From the NCBI RefSeq assembly GCF_000427095.1, contig NC_021487.1, positions 3,085,241-3,149,240 on the forward strand: DNA of 64,000 nt, read 5' to 3'. The notes beneath the pieces were generated by a model. That model did no database searches, was not told the DNA's origin, and saw nothing but the letters and a program-made list of their open reading frames with translations. The DNA comes from Chthonomonas calidirosea T49 (GTDB lineage Bacteria; Armatimonadota; Chthonomonadetes; Chthonomonadales; Chthonomonadaceae). Positions 8,347-16,798 of the stretch are shown here, one piece after another. Made by a program: the position numbers and the translations under genes. Positions within the stretch are counted from its first letter, which is position 1. Each line of letters opens with the position of its first letter.

Positions 8347-9042
8347 ATGGCTATCTGTTCTCCACAGGCGCTGGCAAAATGCATAGACCATACGCTTTTA
8401 CGCCCTGAAGCTTCTGCGGACGATATTCGGCGGCTCTGTGCAGAAGCACGTGCATACGGATTCGCTTCGGTCTGTGTTCAGCCGGTGCGCGTAGCTCTTG
8501 CGGTACAGGAGCTTGAGAACACGGGCATCGCCGTAGGCACTGTGATAGGGTTTCCCCATGGGGCGAGTGGAACCGCCGTAAAGGTTTATGAGGTGGAACG
8601 CGCACAAGAGAAGGGAGCCTCTGAGTTCGATATGGTGATTGACCTTGGCGCCGTGCAAGACGGCGATTGGCAGCTGGTTGCCACGGAGGTTCAGCAGGTA
8701 GCAAAGCGCGTGCACGCAACTGGAGGAGTATTGAAAGTTATTTTAGAGTGTGCTCTACTCAACGCCGATCAGAAGCGGCATGCGGCGGAGGTAGCGTTAG
8801 AAGGCGGCGCCGATTATCTCAAAACCTCCACCGGTTTTGCTTCGGGCGGTGCAACCATCGAGGATGTACGCCTGCTGCGGCAAGTGGCCGGGGAGCGGTG
8901 CAAGGTAAAGGCTGCGGGAGGAATTCGTACCTGGCGTGCAGCGTTGGCGATGCTGGAGGCGGGGGCGGATAGAATCGGCTGTAGCGCCAGCGTGATGATC
9001 ATGGAAGAGGCCTTGCAAGCCTTTGATCAGACGGCCCTTTAG
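8347..9042 (+). CDS. deoC: deoxyribose-phosphate aldolase
   Basis: Splits 2-deoxyribose 5-phosphate into glyceraldehyde 3-phosphate and acetaldehyde in deoxynucleoside catabolism. The 231-residue TIM barrel shows CIDHTLLRPEAS, SVCVQPVRV, GFPHGASGT, FDMVIDLGAVQDGDW, the Schiff-base lysine in YLKTSTGFASGGAT and the second active lysine in KAAGGIR. A TTG six codons upstream is possible, but the ATG at 8347 has GGAG eight bases before it. The TAG stop overlaps the TAA of the convergent kinase gene with no terminator between. Confidence 0.95.
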   Translation: MAICSPQALAKCIDHTLLRPEASADDIRRLCAEARAYGFASVCVQPVRVALAVQELENTGIAVGTVIGFPHGASGTAVKVYEVERAQEKGASEFDMVIDLGAVQDGDWQLVATEVQQVAKRVHATGGVLKVILECALLNADQKRHAAEVALEGGADYLKTSTGFASGGATIEDVRLLRQVAGERCKVKAAGGIRTWRAALAMLEAGADRIGCSASVMIMEEALQAFDQTAL

Positions 9043-11528
9043 CGTTTTTGTGAAGGAACAAAGCGAACTGGCACCCTCCAAATATAGAGCGTGCCCCCTT
9101 GAGTTCCTGCGGCGATGAAGCGGCCGTTGGGAGCGTAGGACACGGCATTGACAATGCTGTCTTCCTCCTGAGAGGTGCTGGTCGGCGGAACAAACCGATA
9201 AAGTACCTGACCAGTATCCAGATCCCATAGGCGCACGACACCATCGGTACTGCCGGTTACCGCTTTCGTGCCATCCGGCGAGAGTGCCACCGCATTCAGG
9301 CCGCCAGCTTCATTGTCACTTACCATGCGCAGTAGCTTTCCGGTATGGACATCCCAAACGCGTATCGCGTTGTCTACTCCCGCGCTGTACAGAACCTTAT
9401 CATCCGGAGAGAACGCCACGGAGAGCGCTTGTGCGCCGTGGGCGCGATGATTCCAGAGAAAGCGTGCTGTTGAAAGATCGTATATGCAAACATGGCCGGG
9501 AAGCCCGCTCGTAACCGACCCGCTTGCGATGGCAACGAGACGATTGTCGTTAGAAAAAGCCACGCCGAACACTTCGCCGGGTGCAGGGATTTGCGCCACC
9601 GGATAGAGCCGATGCACGTCCCAAACCTCCACGGTACGTGCGCGCGTGCCTACCGCGAGGCATCGGCTGTCGTGCGAGAAGGCTAAAGCACTTACATCAC
9701 CTTGAAAACCGTTGAGTTCGCCACGGGTTAGATAGCTGTGGGCATCGCGTAGTCGAACGCTCCCGTTAAGAAGAACAGCATCGGTGCCGTTTGCTAACAG
9801 TTTTCCGTTTGGCGAGTAAGCAACGGCGGTGACGCTGCCGATGCCTGTGATAGAGCGATCGAGTGTCCCTTCAACGGTATCGTAAAGGTTCAGCTCACCG
9901 GGAATAAGGCGTTGGTCTTCGTTGCGTCCCATGGCGGTGGCCACCGTACTGCTATCCGGTGAAAAAGCTACGGAGTAGATGGGGCCACTTTCGTTGATAG
10001 TACGCACGTAGGCGGGGATATAGCGCCTTTCCGCCGCGTGGGCAAGCACCACGGTAATCGCTAAGGCGCCTGTAAGGCCGGAGAGAAAGGCCATGGGTCT
10101 ACCGGCCCGGGCGACCTTCCATCCTATGATGGCAGCTATCAGTGCAAACAGACCTGTAACGAGATGCAGTACGGGGAGAAAAATAGCTAGGAGTGCCAAA
10201 ACGCCGGCCGCCCACGTGGCTGCTGGATAGGGTGGTAAGGAGGGTAGGCGGGGCAGGGGGGTGTTATAGGAGTTATAGTAGGCCGAGGGGGCTATAGGCC
10301 ACGACATTGCGGAGGGCACGCTGGCCGATCCAGAAGTGGGAACTGTTTGAGGCGTGGTGATCGCTTGAGGCGATGCTGAAACAGCCGGCGATGCTTGTGT
10401 GGGCTGAGGGGAAGGGAGATTGTGAGGGGGCAGGGTAACCGGGTAGCGTGCCGGCTGCGACCGTGAGGGGCGTTTGATCGGCTCCTGCGGTTCGGGTGGA
10501 AAAGGGTCGCGCCCTCCTAACAATGCCTTGCGTTCGCACCAAGGGCAGCGATTAAGGTGGGCGCCATAGCGGTGGAGGGGGTTCTCAGCGCAAACCGTAA
10601 GTGAAGCCGCAGCCTCTTTTAGGGCGGCGCTCCAGGTGGCTGCGTCTGGACGGGCCGAAGGGTCTTGGAAACCATCCTCAAAACATCGGGCGAAGAGAGC
10701 TCTGAGGGTTGGAGGCAAAAGCGTCATAGGCGGGGCCTGTGGCATGGGCTTATAGGGTACAGGGCGTGCTCCATAGGGATAATGGCCGGCGCGAATGCGT
10801 TCACTGTAGGGGGGAGGGTCTCCGTGGCCTAAATAGATGCCGGAAAAGGGATGCGTGCCCTCCATAAGCAGCTGAAAGATAAGAACGGCTAGCCCAAAGA
10901 GGTCGTGTTCTGGCTTGCGATCTATGGTGCGGAAATTGCAGTTTTGAAGCTCTGGAGGGGTATAGTCCGGCTTTCCAACGGGGCAGCGATAGGTCATCTT
11001 CCGAACAGGGTCATGCACTTGAAACGAGTCGGTATCCACCAGGGTCACGAGGCCGGTGTCTTTAACAAGGATGTTCGATTCGTTGATATCGCCGATCACA
11101 TAGCCTCGTTGGTGCAGAGCGCGAACAGCCCAAGCCACGTTGATGGCAGCCGTATAGAGATATTCGTAAGTAAAGAGAGGGGTCTCCTTGCGGCGAATGG
11201 CCGGATTGTAGACGTTAAAGAGCGGGCGCATACCGCTGACGCGCGGCATAAGGAAGCCGGCAAAACTTCGACTGCCGTAGGCATGATAGAGCAGGTCTAT
11301 CGGCCAAGCGATCGAGTGATGGTCGGCGCCGGAGATAGGGATATCTGGGGGATTTTCCACCATAACGGTAAGCTTACGTACCTGTTCTGGGGTTGGCTGG
11401 TGGTAGATTTTTGCGCAAAGTCGTTCCGCGTCGGTAACCGCAAAAACCCGTGCCTCTCCGCCCGAACCGAGCGGATGATTCATATCAACAAGGATGTTGG
11501 AACCATTAGATTTGCGAATAAGGCGCAT
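9039..11528 (-). CDS. TerY-P-type protein kinase fused to membrane helices and WD40 propeller
   Basis: An 829-residue protein. Residues 15-310 are a Ser/Thr-kinase-like domain: GSGGEARVF glycine loop, Lys40 in CAKIY, catalytic loop VIGDINESNILV (Asp148, Asn152) and DTDSF at 165-169 where DFG is usual. Residues 313-331 hold a C..H..CPWC zinc knuckle that follows this kinase type in vWA/PP2C/kinase triads. A Pro/Ser-rich linker (340-435) leads to two or three membrane helices (438-498), then seven WD40 repeats (about 510-829; FSPD..VRVWD style), a full propeller. With three helices the propeller would be outside the cytoplasm. Last gene of the triad, five bases after PP2C. Confidence 0.85.
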   Translation of the reverse strand: MRLIRKSNGSNILVDMNHPLGSGGEARVFAVTDAERLCAKIYHQPTPEQVRKLTVMVENPPDIPISGADHHSIAWPIDLLYHAYGSRSFAGFLMPRVSGMRPLFNVYNPAIRRKETPLFTYEYLYTAAINVAWAVRALHQRGYVIGDINESNILVKDTGLVTLVDTDSFQVHDPVRKMTYRCPVGKPDYTPPELQNCNFRTIDRKPEHDLFGLAVLIFQLLMEGTHPFSGIYLGHGDPPPYSERIRAGHYPYGARPVPYKPMPQAPPMTLLPPTLRALFARCFEDGFQDPSARPDAATWSAALKEAAASLTVCAENPLHRYGAHLNRCPWCERKALLGGRDPFPPEPQEPIKRPSRSQPARYPVTLPPHNLPSPQPTQASPAVSASPQAITTPQTVPTSGSASVPSAMSWPIAPSAYYNSYNTPLPRLPSLPPYPAATWAAGVLALLAIFLPVLHLVTGLFALIAAIIGWKVARAGRPMAFLSGLTGALAITVVLAHAAERRYIPAYVRTINESGPIYSVAFSPDSSTVATAMGRNEDQRLIPGELNLYDTVEGTLDRSITGIGSVTAVAYSPNGKLLANGTDAVLLNGSVRLRDAHSYLTRGELNGFQGDVSALAFSHDSRCLAVGTRARTVEVWDVHRLYPVAQIPAPGEVFGVAFSNDNRLVAIASGSVTSGLPGHVCIYDLSTARFLWNHRAHGAQALSVAFSPDDKVLYSAGVDNAIRVWDVHTGKLLRMVSDNEAGGLNAVALSPDGTKAVTGSTDGVVRLWDLDTGQVLYRFVPPTSTSQEEDSIVNAVSYAPNGRFIAAGTQGGTLYIWRVPVRFVPSQKR

Positions 11529-11533
11529 CGAAG

Positions 11534-12328
11534 TTAAAGGGTTCGGCCATGCGGTTCACAACGGCGTACGGCAAGCACAAGCGTTAAGTCGTCGTCGGTG
11601 CGTTCTGCGATGCGTGGCGATCGAAGAAAGTTTTCCAGCTGTTGTCGGCTATCGGAGCCTGTATTGGCGGCGAATCGAAAGAGCGGAAGAAAGAAGGGCG
11701 CGTGGGGTTCACCCTGCGGCAGTTTGAGCGCGAGGCGTTGCAGGCCGTCGGTAGTGACAGCGATGCCCCAAGGCGCCTCTGGCTGGAAGACAAATTGAGC
11801 CGCTTCCAGGCTAGAGGAAGAGGTCAAGAACAGGGTCTCATTAACGTACTCGGTTTGTGGAGGGCGGGTAAGGGTGCGTAAGGTATCGTTAGGGAAAAGC
11901 CCAACGCTAGTGCCGTCACCTATTTGCGCGGCGGCAACGAAGCGAGGGGTTGCGGCTACAAGGAGCAGCGTGCAGGCCAGCTCACGCAGCTCTACCTGTT
12001 GTGTTTCGGCCTCGTGTTCTAGGCGCTCTCGTGCCGCGCAGAGGCCGCCAATGAGATGTTTTTGTACCTGCAATTCCTCATGAAGGCCCTCTGCCTGCTC
12101 GGCGCAGAAGCGAAGAGAGCTTTCTACGGCCAAGCTCGCGCCGAGTTGGCCGTACTGCGCAGAACCGGCGCCATCGGCAACGGCGATCAAGAGCAGGCCT
12201 CTTGGTAAGACGAGGCAGTCATGAGCGTCCTGACAAGGCAATCCGGCACGCACATGACCTGTTCCCGCAACAGAAGCCGAGATGACCTTCCAAACCCCAC
12301 TGTATGTCACCGTTAAACCGTACCCCAT
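11534..12328 (-). CDS. PP2C-family Ser/Thr phosphatase of the TerY-P triad
   Basis: A 264-residue metal-dependent phosphatase expected to remove phosphates placed by the neighbouring kinase. Motifs in order: GTGHVRAGLPCQDAH (residues 22-36), metal-binding AVADGAGSAQYGQLGA (49-64), LLLVAATPRFVAAAQIGDG, AVTTDGLQRLALKL and TDDDLTLVLAVRR near the end. These are the signature of the PP2C_2 group seen beside vWA proteins. The ATG overlaps the last 16 bases of the vWA gene; no good ribosome site precedes it, which suggests coupled translation. It is the middle gene of the triad. Confidence 0.9.
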   Translation of the reverse strand: MGYGLTVTYSGVWKVISASVAGTGHVRAGLPCQDAHDCLVLPRGLLLIAVADGAGSAQYGQLGASLAVESSLRFCAEQAEGLHEELQVQKHLIGGLCAARERLEHEAETQQVELRELACTLLLVAATPRFVAAAQIGDGTSVGLFPNDTLRTLTRPPQTEYVNETLFLTSSSSLEAAQFVFQPEAPWGIAVTTDGLQRLALKLPQGEPHAPFFLPLFRFAANTGSDSRQQLENFLRSPRIAERTDDDLTLVLAVRRCEPHGRTL

Positions 12329-12987
12329 CCTGGTGGTGGAAGGGCCACCTGTTCATCCACTTGAGATTGCGATACCTTTTGCATGGAGGCTGAGAGCCAA
12401 ACAAACATCTCAACAAAATTCAGGCCAACGAGTTTGACGGGCGTTCGTACAGCGATTTGAGCCAGTTTGTTCATATCCGCGTTTTCCACACCAACGGCAA
12501 AAAAGGCAACCCGTTTGGCGGCCTCTTCTTCTCGAACCCTTTGGGCGGCACGCTCCACAACCTCTTCCGGCTCGCCTTGTGGGGCTCCATCGGTGATGAG
12601 AAAGACCCAGGGGCGATAGTAAGCGATGCCGTTGGCGCGATATTGAGCTTTTCGGGCGGCGATCATGTCAAGGGCTTTGTTGATGGCGGTTCCCATATGG
12701 GTCATGCCGCCCGCAGTCAGGGTAGGCGGATCGAACTGATCGGCTGTGACGAAATCTTGAACCACCGTCACGTCGTTATTGAAGGCCACTATGGCAACCT
12801 CCACTCTCTTTGAGGCGAGCGGGTCGCGCATAAGGTCGTTTTTAAATGTTTTTAACCCTTCATTGAGGGCATCTATCGCAGGGCCGTTCATTGAGCCGGA
12901 TGTATCGAGCAGAAGAACACAAGGGCATCGGGGTTCCGGATTTTCCGCAAACTCAACGGCCTCTTCCAAGGCAGAAGGAACACTCAT
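12313..12987 (-). CDS. von Willebrand A domain protein (TerY-like)
   Basis: A 224-residue vWA protein with an intact metal-ion-dependent adhesion site: DTSGSM at 28-33, the MTHMGTAI threonine and TDGAPQGEP. The close of the domain is VAFFAVGVENADMNKLAQIA, which is the TerY pattern. In tellurite-resistance-type systems such proteins bind metal and partner proteins, and a vWA-PP2C-kinase set is called the TerY-P triad. The start at 12987 follows AGGTAGG by eight bases; a GTG three codons earlier is less likely. First gene of the operon, divergent from dnaK. Confidence 0.9.
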   Translation of the reverse strand: MSVPSALEEAVEFAENPEPRCPCVLLLDTSGSMNGPAIDALNEGLKTFKNDLMRDPLASKRVEVAIVAFNNDVTVVQDFVTADQFDPPTLTAGGMTHMGTAINKALDMIAARKAQYRANGIAYYRPWVFLITDGAPQGEPEEVVERAAQRVREEEAAKRVAFFAVGVENADMNKLAQIAVRTPVKLVGLNFVEMFVWLSASMQKVSQSQVDEQVALPPPGWGTV

Positions 12988-13040
12988 ATGCAACACCTAC
13001 CTTTTCTGTCCGTTACGAATCGGGTACTGTAGTCTCTAGA

Positions 13041-13046
13041 ATTATA
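13041..13046 (-). promoter_or_regulatory. -10 element of the vWA-PP2C-kinase operon
   Basis: A perfect TATAAT lies on the minus strand about 54 bases before the vWA start, predicting a transcript start near 13034. The sequence 17 bases further upstream (TTTCTT) is a poor -35, so the promoter may need an activator. The -10 of dnaK on the other strand is 95 bases away. Confidence 0.45.
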
Positions 13047-13117
13047 CTACGCTTTCGGAAGGGAAGAAATCTCGAAGGTCATTGAGCAGGGAACCGTCCT
13101 TCTTGGCTGTGCGTAAT

Positions 13118-13146
13118 TTGATAATGACATACTAAAATGGTATAAT
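13118..13146 (+). promoter_or_regulatory. sigma-70 promoter of dnaK
   Basis: TTGATA (13118-13123) and TATAAT (13141-13146) are exactly 17 bases apart, with a TG extended -10. A transcript start near 13153 is expected, giving a leader of about 50 bases. There is no CIRCE element and no canonical HAIR (CTTGAGT-N7-ACTCAAG) element nearby. Confidence 0.85.
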
Positions 13147-13147
13147 A

Positions 13148-13168
13148 CTAGTGTCTTCAAGACAATAG
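13148..13168. promoter_or_regulatory. operator-like palindrome at the dnaK transcription start
   Basis: A 21-base imperfect palindrome centred on TGTCTTCAAGACA with flanking CTA and TAG; only the pair 13151/13165 fails to match. It starts two bases after the -10 and covers the predicted start, the ideal place for a repressor. HspR is encoded at the end of this gene cluster and is the obvious candidate. A similar TGTCT..AGACA palindrome lies upstream of clpC. Confidence 0.6.
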
Positions 13169-13204
13169 CGACGAAAAAAACGAACCCTGGAGGATTTAAA
13201 GGAT

Positions 13205-15064
13205 ATGGGAAAAGCGGTTGGTATTGACTTGGGTACTACCAACTCGGTCATCGCCGTGGTGGAGGGTGGTGAGGTTACGGTTATCCCCAACTCGGAAGGA
13301 AGCCGTTTGACGCCATCGGTGGTGGCGTTTACCAAAACCGGGGAGCGCCTTGTGGGCGCGCCTGCCAAACGCCAGGCCATCATTAACCCCGACCGAACGG
13401 TCATCTCCGTCAAACGAAAAATGGGAACCTCCGAGGTCATCACCATTGGGGATAGAACCTATAAGCCCGAAGAGATCTCGGCGATGATCCTGCAAAAACT
13501 AAAAGCGGACGCTGAGGCCTATTTAGGCGAACCGGTAACGGAGGCCGTCATCACGGTTCCTGCCTACTTTAACGATGCCCAGCGAACCGCCACCAAGAAC
13601 GCCGGTGAAATCGCCGGGCTTAAGGTGCTTCGCATTATCAATGAGCCGACAGCAGCGGCGCTCGCTTACGGGCTTGATAAGAAGAAAGAGGAGCGCGTAC
13701 TAGTGTTTGACCTCGGCGGCGGTACTTTTGATGTCTCCCTACTTGAGATCGGTACCACCGAAGATGGAGGCTCCGTGCTAGAAGTGCTGGCCACGAGCGG
13801 CGATACGCATCTCGGAGGGGATGACTGGGATCAGCGTATCGTAGACTATGTGGCCGAAGAGTTCAAGCGTGAAACCGGTATTGATGTGCGCAAAGATAGA
13901 CAGGCGCTGCAGCGCTTGCGGGAGGCCGCTGAAAAAGCCAAAATAGAGCTTTCTACGGTTACACAAACGAACATCAACTTGCCCTTCATCTCTTCTACGC
14001 CGGACGGGCCGGTGCATCTGGATATAACCCTGACGCGGGCGAAATTCGAGGACATTACACGCGACCTCGTGGAGCGCTGCAAAGGGCCCTTCGAGCGCGC
14101 CCTTGCCGATGCAAAGCTGAAGCCTTCCGATATTGACGAGATCGTCTTGGTGGGTGGTTCCACACGCATGCCGATGATTCAGGAGTTGGTGCGCCAACTC
14201 AGCGGTGGCAAGGAGCCTAACAAAACGGTGAACCCGGATGAGGTGGTCGCCGTGGGGGCCGCCATTCAAGCTAGCGTGCTCGCCAGCGAAGGAGGCAGCA
14301 AAGGCACCAACATCCTGTTGCTGGATGTGACCCCGCTGTCGCTTGGTATCGAGACGCTGGGCGGTGTTATGACCAAACTCATCGAGCGCAACACCACCAT
14401 CCCGACCCGCAAGAGCCAGATATTTACCACGGCAGAGGATGGGCAAACCAGCGTTCATGTAAAAGTCTATCAAGGTGAACGTGAGATCGCTGCGGCCAAC
14501 AAGTTCTTAGGAGACTTCCAGCTCACCGGCATTCCGCCAGCGCCGCGTGGCGTGCCGCAGATCGAGGTCACCTTCGATATTGACGCGAACGGCATCCTTA
14601 GCGTGTCGGCACGCGACCTCGGTACCGGGCGTGAGCAGAAGATCACCATTACCGGCAGTAGCAACCTGACCCGCGAGGAGATTGACCGCATGATGCGTGA
14701 GGCCGCACAGCACGCTGAAGAAGACCGCAAACAGCGCGAGCGGGCGGAGGCGCGCAACCGTGCCGAATCGGCTGTCTATGCGGCGGAGAAACAGATACGT
14801 GACCTTGGTGACAAGGTGCCGCTAGACCTCAAGGCCACCCTTGAGAAGCAGATCAGCGACCTGAAATCGGCTATTAACGCGAGCGATACCTCCGTTGAGC
14901 GCTTGCAAGAGCTAACCCAAGCGCTAGAGCAGACCATGTATCGCCTCTCGGAAGCGGTCTATCAACACGCCACGGCGGGCACACATAACACGCATAGCTC
15001 GGATGGTGCTGCCGGCGGGCAGGGATCGCCTGAAGAGACCGTGATTGACACGGAGTTCAAGTAA
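13205..15064 (+). CDS. dnaK: Hsp70 chaperone DnaK
   Basis: ATP-driven cytosolic chaperone that binds exposed hydrophobic peptides. At 619 residues it has the standard length: [17 protein letters not shown] at the N-terminus, [44 protein letters not shown], the linker into [17 protein letters not shown], the peptide-binding domain with [16 protein letters not shown], and a helical lid after [15 protein letters not shown] stands 11 bases before the ATG. It heads a dnaK-dnaJ-hspR set; grpE, usually between dnaK and dnaJ in hspR-containing operons, is absent here. Confidence 0.98.
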   Translation: MGKAVGIDLGTTNSVIAVVEGGEVTVIPNSEGSRLTPSVVAFTKTGERLVGAPAKRQAIINPDRTVISVKRKMGTSEVITIGDRTYKPEEISAMILQKLKADAEAYLGEPVTEAVITVPAYFNDAQRTATKNAGEIAGLKVLRIINEPTAAALAYGLDKKKEERVLVFDLGGGTFDVSLLEIGTTEDGGSVLEVLATSGDTHLGGDDWDQRIVDYVAEEFKRETGIDVRKDRQALQRLREAAEKAKIELSTVTQTNINLPFISSTPDGPVHLDITLTRAKFEDITRDLVERCKGPFERALADAKLKPSDIDEIVLVGGSTRMPMIQELVRQLSGGKEPNKTVNPDEVVAVGAAIQASVLASEGGSKGTNILLLDVTPLSLGIETLGGVMTKLIERNTTIPTRKSQIFTTAEDGQTSVHVKVYQGEREIAAANKFLGDFQLTGIPPAPRGVPQIEVTFDIDANGILSVSARDLGTGREQKITITGSSNLTREEIDRMMREAAQHAEEDRKQRERAEARNRAESAVYAAEKQIRDLGDKVPLDLKATLEKQISDLKSAINASDTSVERLQELTQALEQTMYRLSEAVYQHATAGTHNTHSSDGAAGGQGSPEETVIDTEFK

Positions 15065-15074
15065 TCTTTCGTTC

Positions 15075-15102
15075 CCCTTCGCCGCTATATAGCGGCGAAG
15101 GG
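15075..15102. repeat. 28-bp perfect palindrome between dnaK and dnaJ
   Basis: CCCTTCGCCGCTAT is followed at once by its exact complement. As RNA it gives a 12-bp stem with a four-base loop. No T-run follows, so it may be a weak terminator or an mRNA stability/processing element that separates dnaK from the less abundant dnaJ-hspR message. Confidence 0.6.
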
Positions 15103-15159
15103 TACCTTGCTTTCACACGTTTCTTCGTAGAGAGAAGAGCACCATAGGAAGGTGGGGTG

Positions 15160-16203
15160 ATGCCAACGGTGAACGAAAAGGACTACTACGAAATATTGGG
15201 TGTAGCGCGCAATGCAACTGCGGACGAGATCAAGAAGGCTTATCGCCGACTTGCGCGCAAATATCACCCCGATCTCAACCCTGGTAATAAAGAAGCAGAG
15301 GAGCGCTTTAAGCGCATCCAGGAGGCCTATGATGTGCTCTCCGACCCGGAGAAACGCGCTCGCTACGATCAGTTTGGAGACGCATGGCAACAAGCTCCCT
15401 TTGGTGGAGGACCTGGGGATTCAGGTGGCTATTCCTCACCCTTCGGTGACTTTCAGTCCGAAAGCTTTCGGTTTTCCGAAGGAATTAACCTTGAAGACAT
15501 TTTTCGCATGTTCCGCGGAGGCGATGCGGGCTTCGGTTTTGGGTTTCGCTCGCCGACTGCCACCGCGGAAGACATCGAGTTTGCACTCGATATGACGCTG
15601 GAGGAGGCCTATCGAGGTGCGACCAAACAGGCCCGTTTCGTTGTAGAGGATGTCTGTCCAGAGTGCGGAGGTTCTGGGCATAAACGAACGTCTCAAGGAC
15701 GTTTTGACCTTAGTGCTACCGTGTGCCCACGCTGTCGTGGGACAGGACACATAGCCTCTCCACGCAACGTGCAGGTGAATATTCCACCAGGTGCTTGGGA
15801 TGGCCTACGGCTGCGATTGCAGGGAATGGGGCCGGCAGATGCCAAAGGGCGACGTGCCGATCTCTACATCACGTTGCGTCAGTTGCCTCATCCGCGCTTT
15901 GAGCGGGATGGACAAGACCTCTACTTTGATTTAGAGGTGCCCTTCACCGTGGCTGCTCTAGGCGGTGAAGCCACTGTAGAGATGTTGGACGGGCAGCGCC
16001 GGCAGATCGTGATTCCACCAGGGGTTCAATCCGGTCAAAAGTTGCGATTGGCCGGAAAAGGGATGCCACCTTTGAATGGAAGAAAGGCCGGAGATGCGTA
16101 TGCTCGTGTGCTCATTACCGTGCCACGCAATCTAAGTGAACGAGAGAAGAGTTTACTATTAGAACTAGCGCGTCTGCGCGGCGACGCTGTACGCAGTAAG
16201 TGA
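15160..16203 (+). CDS. dnaJ: DnaJ-type co-chaperone with a half zinc finger
   Basis: Stimulates the DnaK ATPase and delivers substrates. Residues 6-70 form the J domain with HPD at 36-38; a Gly/Phe-rich region follows; then come the two C-terminal substrate-binding domains ([46 protein letters not shown]). Between them only two CxxCxGxG repeats are present (CPECGGSG near residue 165, CPRCRGTG near 188), while classical DnaJ has four and CbpA none. The ATG at 15160, just after AGGAAGGTGGGG, is preferred to the GTG one codon earlier. The TGA stop is followed at 17 bases by hspR. Confidence 0.92.
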   Translation: MPTVNEKDYYEILGVARNATADEIKKAYRRLARKYHPDLNPGNKEAEERFKRIQEAYDVLSDPEKRARYDQFGDAWQQAPFGGGPGDSGGYSSPFGDFQSESFRFSEGINLEDIFRMFRGGDAGFGFGFRSPTATAEDIEFALDMTLEEAYRGATKQARFVVEDVCPECGGSGHKRTSQGRFDLSATVCPRCRGTGHIASPRNVQVNIPPGAWDGLRLRLQGMGPADAKGRRADLYITLRQLPHPRFERDGQDLYFDLEVPFTVAALGGEATVEMLDGQRRQIVIPPGVQSGQKLRLAGKGMPPLNGRKAGDAYARVLITVPRNLSEREKSLLLELARLRGDAVRSK

Positions 16204-16220
16204 GAGAGGGGGGAGAGACG

Positions 16221-16568
16221 ATGGCAGCGCACGACAAAAATGAACCGGTTTATATGATTGGAGTTGTAGCCGAATTGACCAACATGCATGCACAGACCAT
16301 TCGGCTGTACGAGCGACTTGGACTGATAAAGCCGGTGCGACGAAACAAAAATCGGCTCTACTCCCAAGCCGACGTGGAGCGACTGCTGCAAATTCGCCGC
16401 CTTACTCAGGATATGGGGGTGAACTTGGCCGGTGTAGAGGTTATTCTGGACCTCCTGAACCGCCTCGAACAGGTTACCGCAGAACGGGATGCCCTCTACA
16501 GACGGGCCACAGAGTTTGAAGCACGCGTGAAAGAGTTCTTAGCGAAATACGGTGGTGAGTTCCCTTGA
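16221..16568 (+). CDS. hspR: HspR, MerR-family heat-shock repressor
   Basis: A 115-residue transcription repressor. The N-terminal MerR helix-turn-helix is clear: EPVYMIGVVAELTNMHAQTIRLYERLGLIKP, then NRLYSQADVERLLQIRRLTQDMGVNLAGVEVIL, which matches HspR proteins (VNLAG is diagnostic), followed by a coiled-coil end. HspR represses dnaK operons and works with DnaK as co-repressor in actinobacteria. The ATG at 16221 follows AGGGGGGAGAG. Its place directly after dnaJ is the classical one. Its operator here is unlikely to be the standard HAIR sequence (see the palindrome at 13148). Confidence 0.92.
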   Translation: MAAHDKNEPVYMIGVVAELTNMHAQTIRLYERLGLIKPVRRNKNRLYSQADVERLLQIRRLTQDMGVNLAGVEVILDLLNRLEQVTAERDALYRRATEFEARVKEFLAKYGGEFP

Positions 16569-16798
16569 CTAGACAACCTAGAGCCGCTTCCCCCCGGTCG
16601 GCCTCTACCGGAGCTACTGCCGCCCCCCCTGAGAACGGAGATAAAGTCACTAGCACCCCCTCCGATCGTTTTACCGTCTCCAGCTAAGCAGCGGAGACGA
16701 TCGCTGAAAGGTAAGCAGAACACTCCCTCCGAATCGTAATAACTTAAAGCAGGGAGTGTGGCGCGTAACGGAGTGACACCTCCCTTGCGGAGGAAAAA
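16569..16798 (+). other. structured intergenic region between hspR and pcp
   Basis: 230 bases without a gene but with nested inverted repeats: CGTCTCC...GGAGACG (flanked by a further CGAT...ATCG) near 16670-16710, then ACACTCCCT...AGGGAGTGT spanning about 16720-16760, and CCTCCC...GGAGG at the pcp ribosome site. There is no T-run. It could be a structured 5' leader of pcp-pdxS or a 3' element of hspR; no known riboswitch class was recognised. Confidence 0.4.

Noticed and set aside
13050-13204. CIRCE or canonical HAIR element at dnaK
   Set aside because: Neither TTAGCACTC-N9-GAGTGCTAA nor CTTGAGT-N7-ACTCAAG is present; only the TGTCTT palindrome is.
13778-14473. 231-codon frame antisense to dnaK
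   Set aside because: Same reason: mirror of a strongly biased coding sequence with no domain or ribosome site.
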